5,897 nt of DNA, taken from positions 1-5,897 of the forward strand of contig JANTGX010000147.1 in NCBI GenBank assembly GCA_024762755.1. Direction: 5' to 3'. Positions within the stretch are counted from its first letter, which is position 1, and every line of letters begins with the position of its first letter. Made by a program: the position numbers and the translations under genes. This stretch comes from Gammaproteobacteria bacterium (GTDB lineage: Bacteria; Pseudomonadota; Gammaproteobacteria; SZUA-152). Positions 5,773-5,897 of the stretch are shown piece by piece. The notes beneath the pieces are model-generated. The model was given only the letters and a program-made list of their open reading frames with translations, was not told the DNA's origin and ran no database searches.

Positions 5773-5897
5773 ATGTCTGCAAAGAAGAAGGTAAAGAAGC
5801 TGAAGAAGGCCATCGACGAGCGCAAGGCGCGGATCGCCAAGGACAAGTCAAAACTCAAGCGTCTCAAGAAGAAGTTGAAGAAGGCCAAGAAGGCGGG
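5773..5897 (+). CDS. Lysine-rich basic protein, N-terminal part (3' end outside window)
   Basis: Forty-one codons plus two bases are visible from the ATG to the window edge; no family was recognised. The peptide starts MSAKKKVKKLKKAIDERKAR and stays similar. Nineteen of 41 residues are lysine and three arginine, with only three acidic residues (D15, E16, D24). There is no Cys, aromatic residue or signal peptide. Hydrophobic residues fall at 7, 14, 21, 28 and 35 (V, I, I, L, L), an exact seven-residue spacing, with L10, L31 and A38 at a second heptad position, so a basic amphipathic helix or coiled coil is expected. Eighteen of the 19 lysine codons are AAG, giving a purine-rich coding strand. 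A nucleic-acid-binding role, as in histone H1-like bacterial proteins, is inferred from charge only. It is divergent from the exporter operon, with no evident functional link. The strong ribosome binding site supports the start. Confidence 0.75.
   Translation, partial: MSAKKKVKKLKKAIDERKARIAKDKSKLKRLKKKLKKAKKA

Noticed and set aside
5780..5895. AAG-rich tract as a microsatellite-type DNA repeat
   Set aside because: The AAG richness follows from lysine codons with biased AAG use, and the units are interrupted by a regular heptad of other residues, so it is better explained as protein coding.

Overview
The window reads as ordinary chromosomal DNA from a GC-rich proteobacterium, most likely a gammaproteobacterium. 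That placement rests on overall composition and on close resemblance, recalled from memory, to the E. coli ybhG-ybhF-ybhS-ybhR operon. No species can be named from the sequence alone. There are no rRNA or tRNA genes, no CRISPR array, no insertion sequence and no phage genes.

Layout from left to right: (1) the C-terminal 188 codons of a UbiA-superfamily prenyltransferase on the + strand, cut by the left edge and ending at 569. (2) A complete four-gene operon on the - strand (574-5588), transcribed right to left: a HlyD-type periplasmic adaptor (ybhG-like), a fused two-ATPase ABC subunit (ybhF-like), and two ABC-2 type permeases (ybhS-like, then ybhR-like). (3) A 184-bp divergent intergenic region (5589-5772). 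(4) The first 41 codons of an extremely lysine-rich protein on the + strand, cut by the right edge. No gap between genes exceeds 184 bases.

The four operon genes should build one tripartite-style exporter. YbhF supplies both nucleotide-binding domains, YbhS and YbhR form the heterodimeric inner-membrane channel, and YbhG is a membrane-anchored periplasmic adaptor. No outer-membrane TolC-like partner and no regulator gene is present here, although E. coli carries the TetR-type cecR (ybiH) directly upstream. The genes are tightly coupled: two ATGA stop/start overlaps and one single-base gap.

I see no clearly new system. The points most worth a second look are the lysine-rich protein with a regular heptad of hydrophobic residues, the asymmetric ATP sites of the fused ATPase (both deviations fall in the same composite site), the divergent control region lacking the expected TetR neighbour, and a CXXCH motif in an unexpected place in the prenyltransferase.
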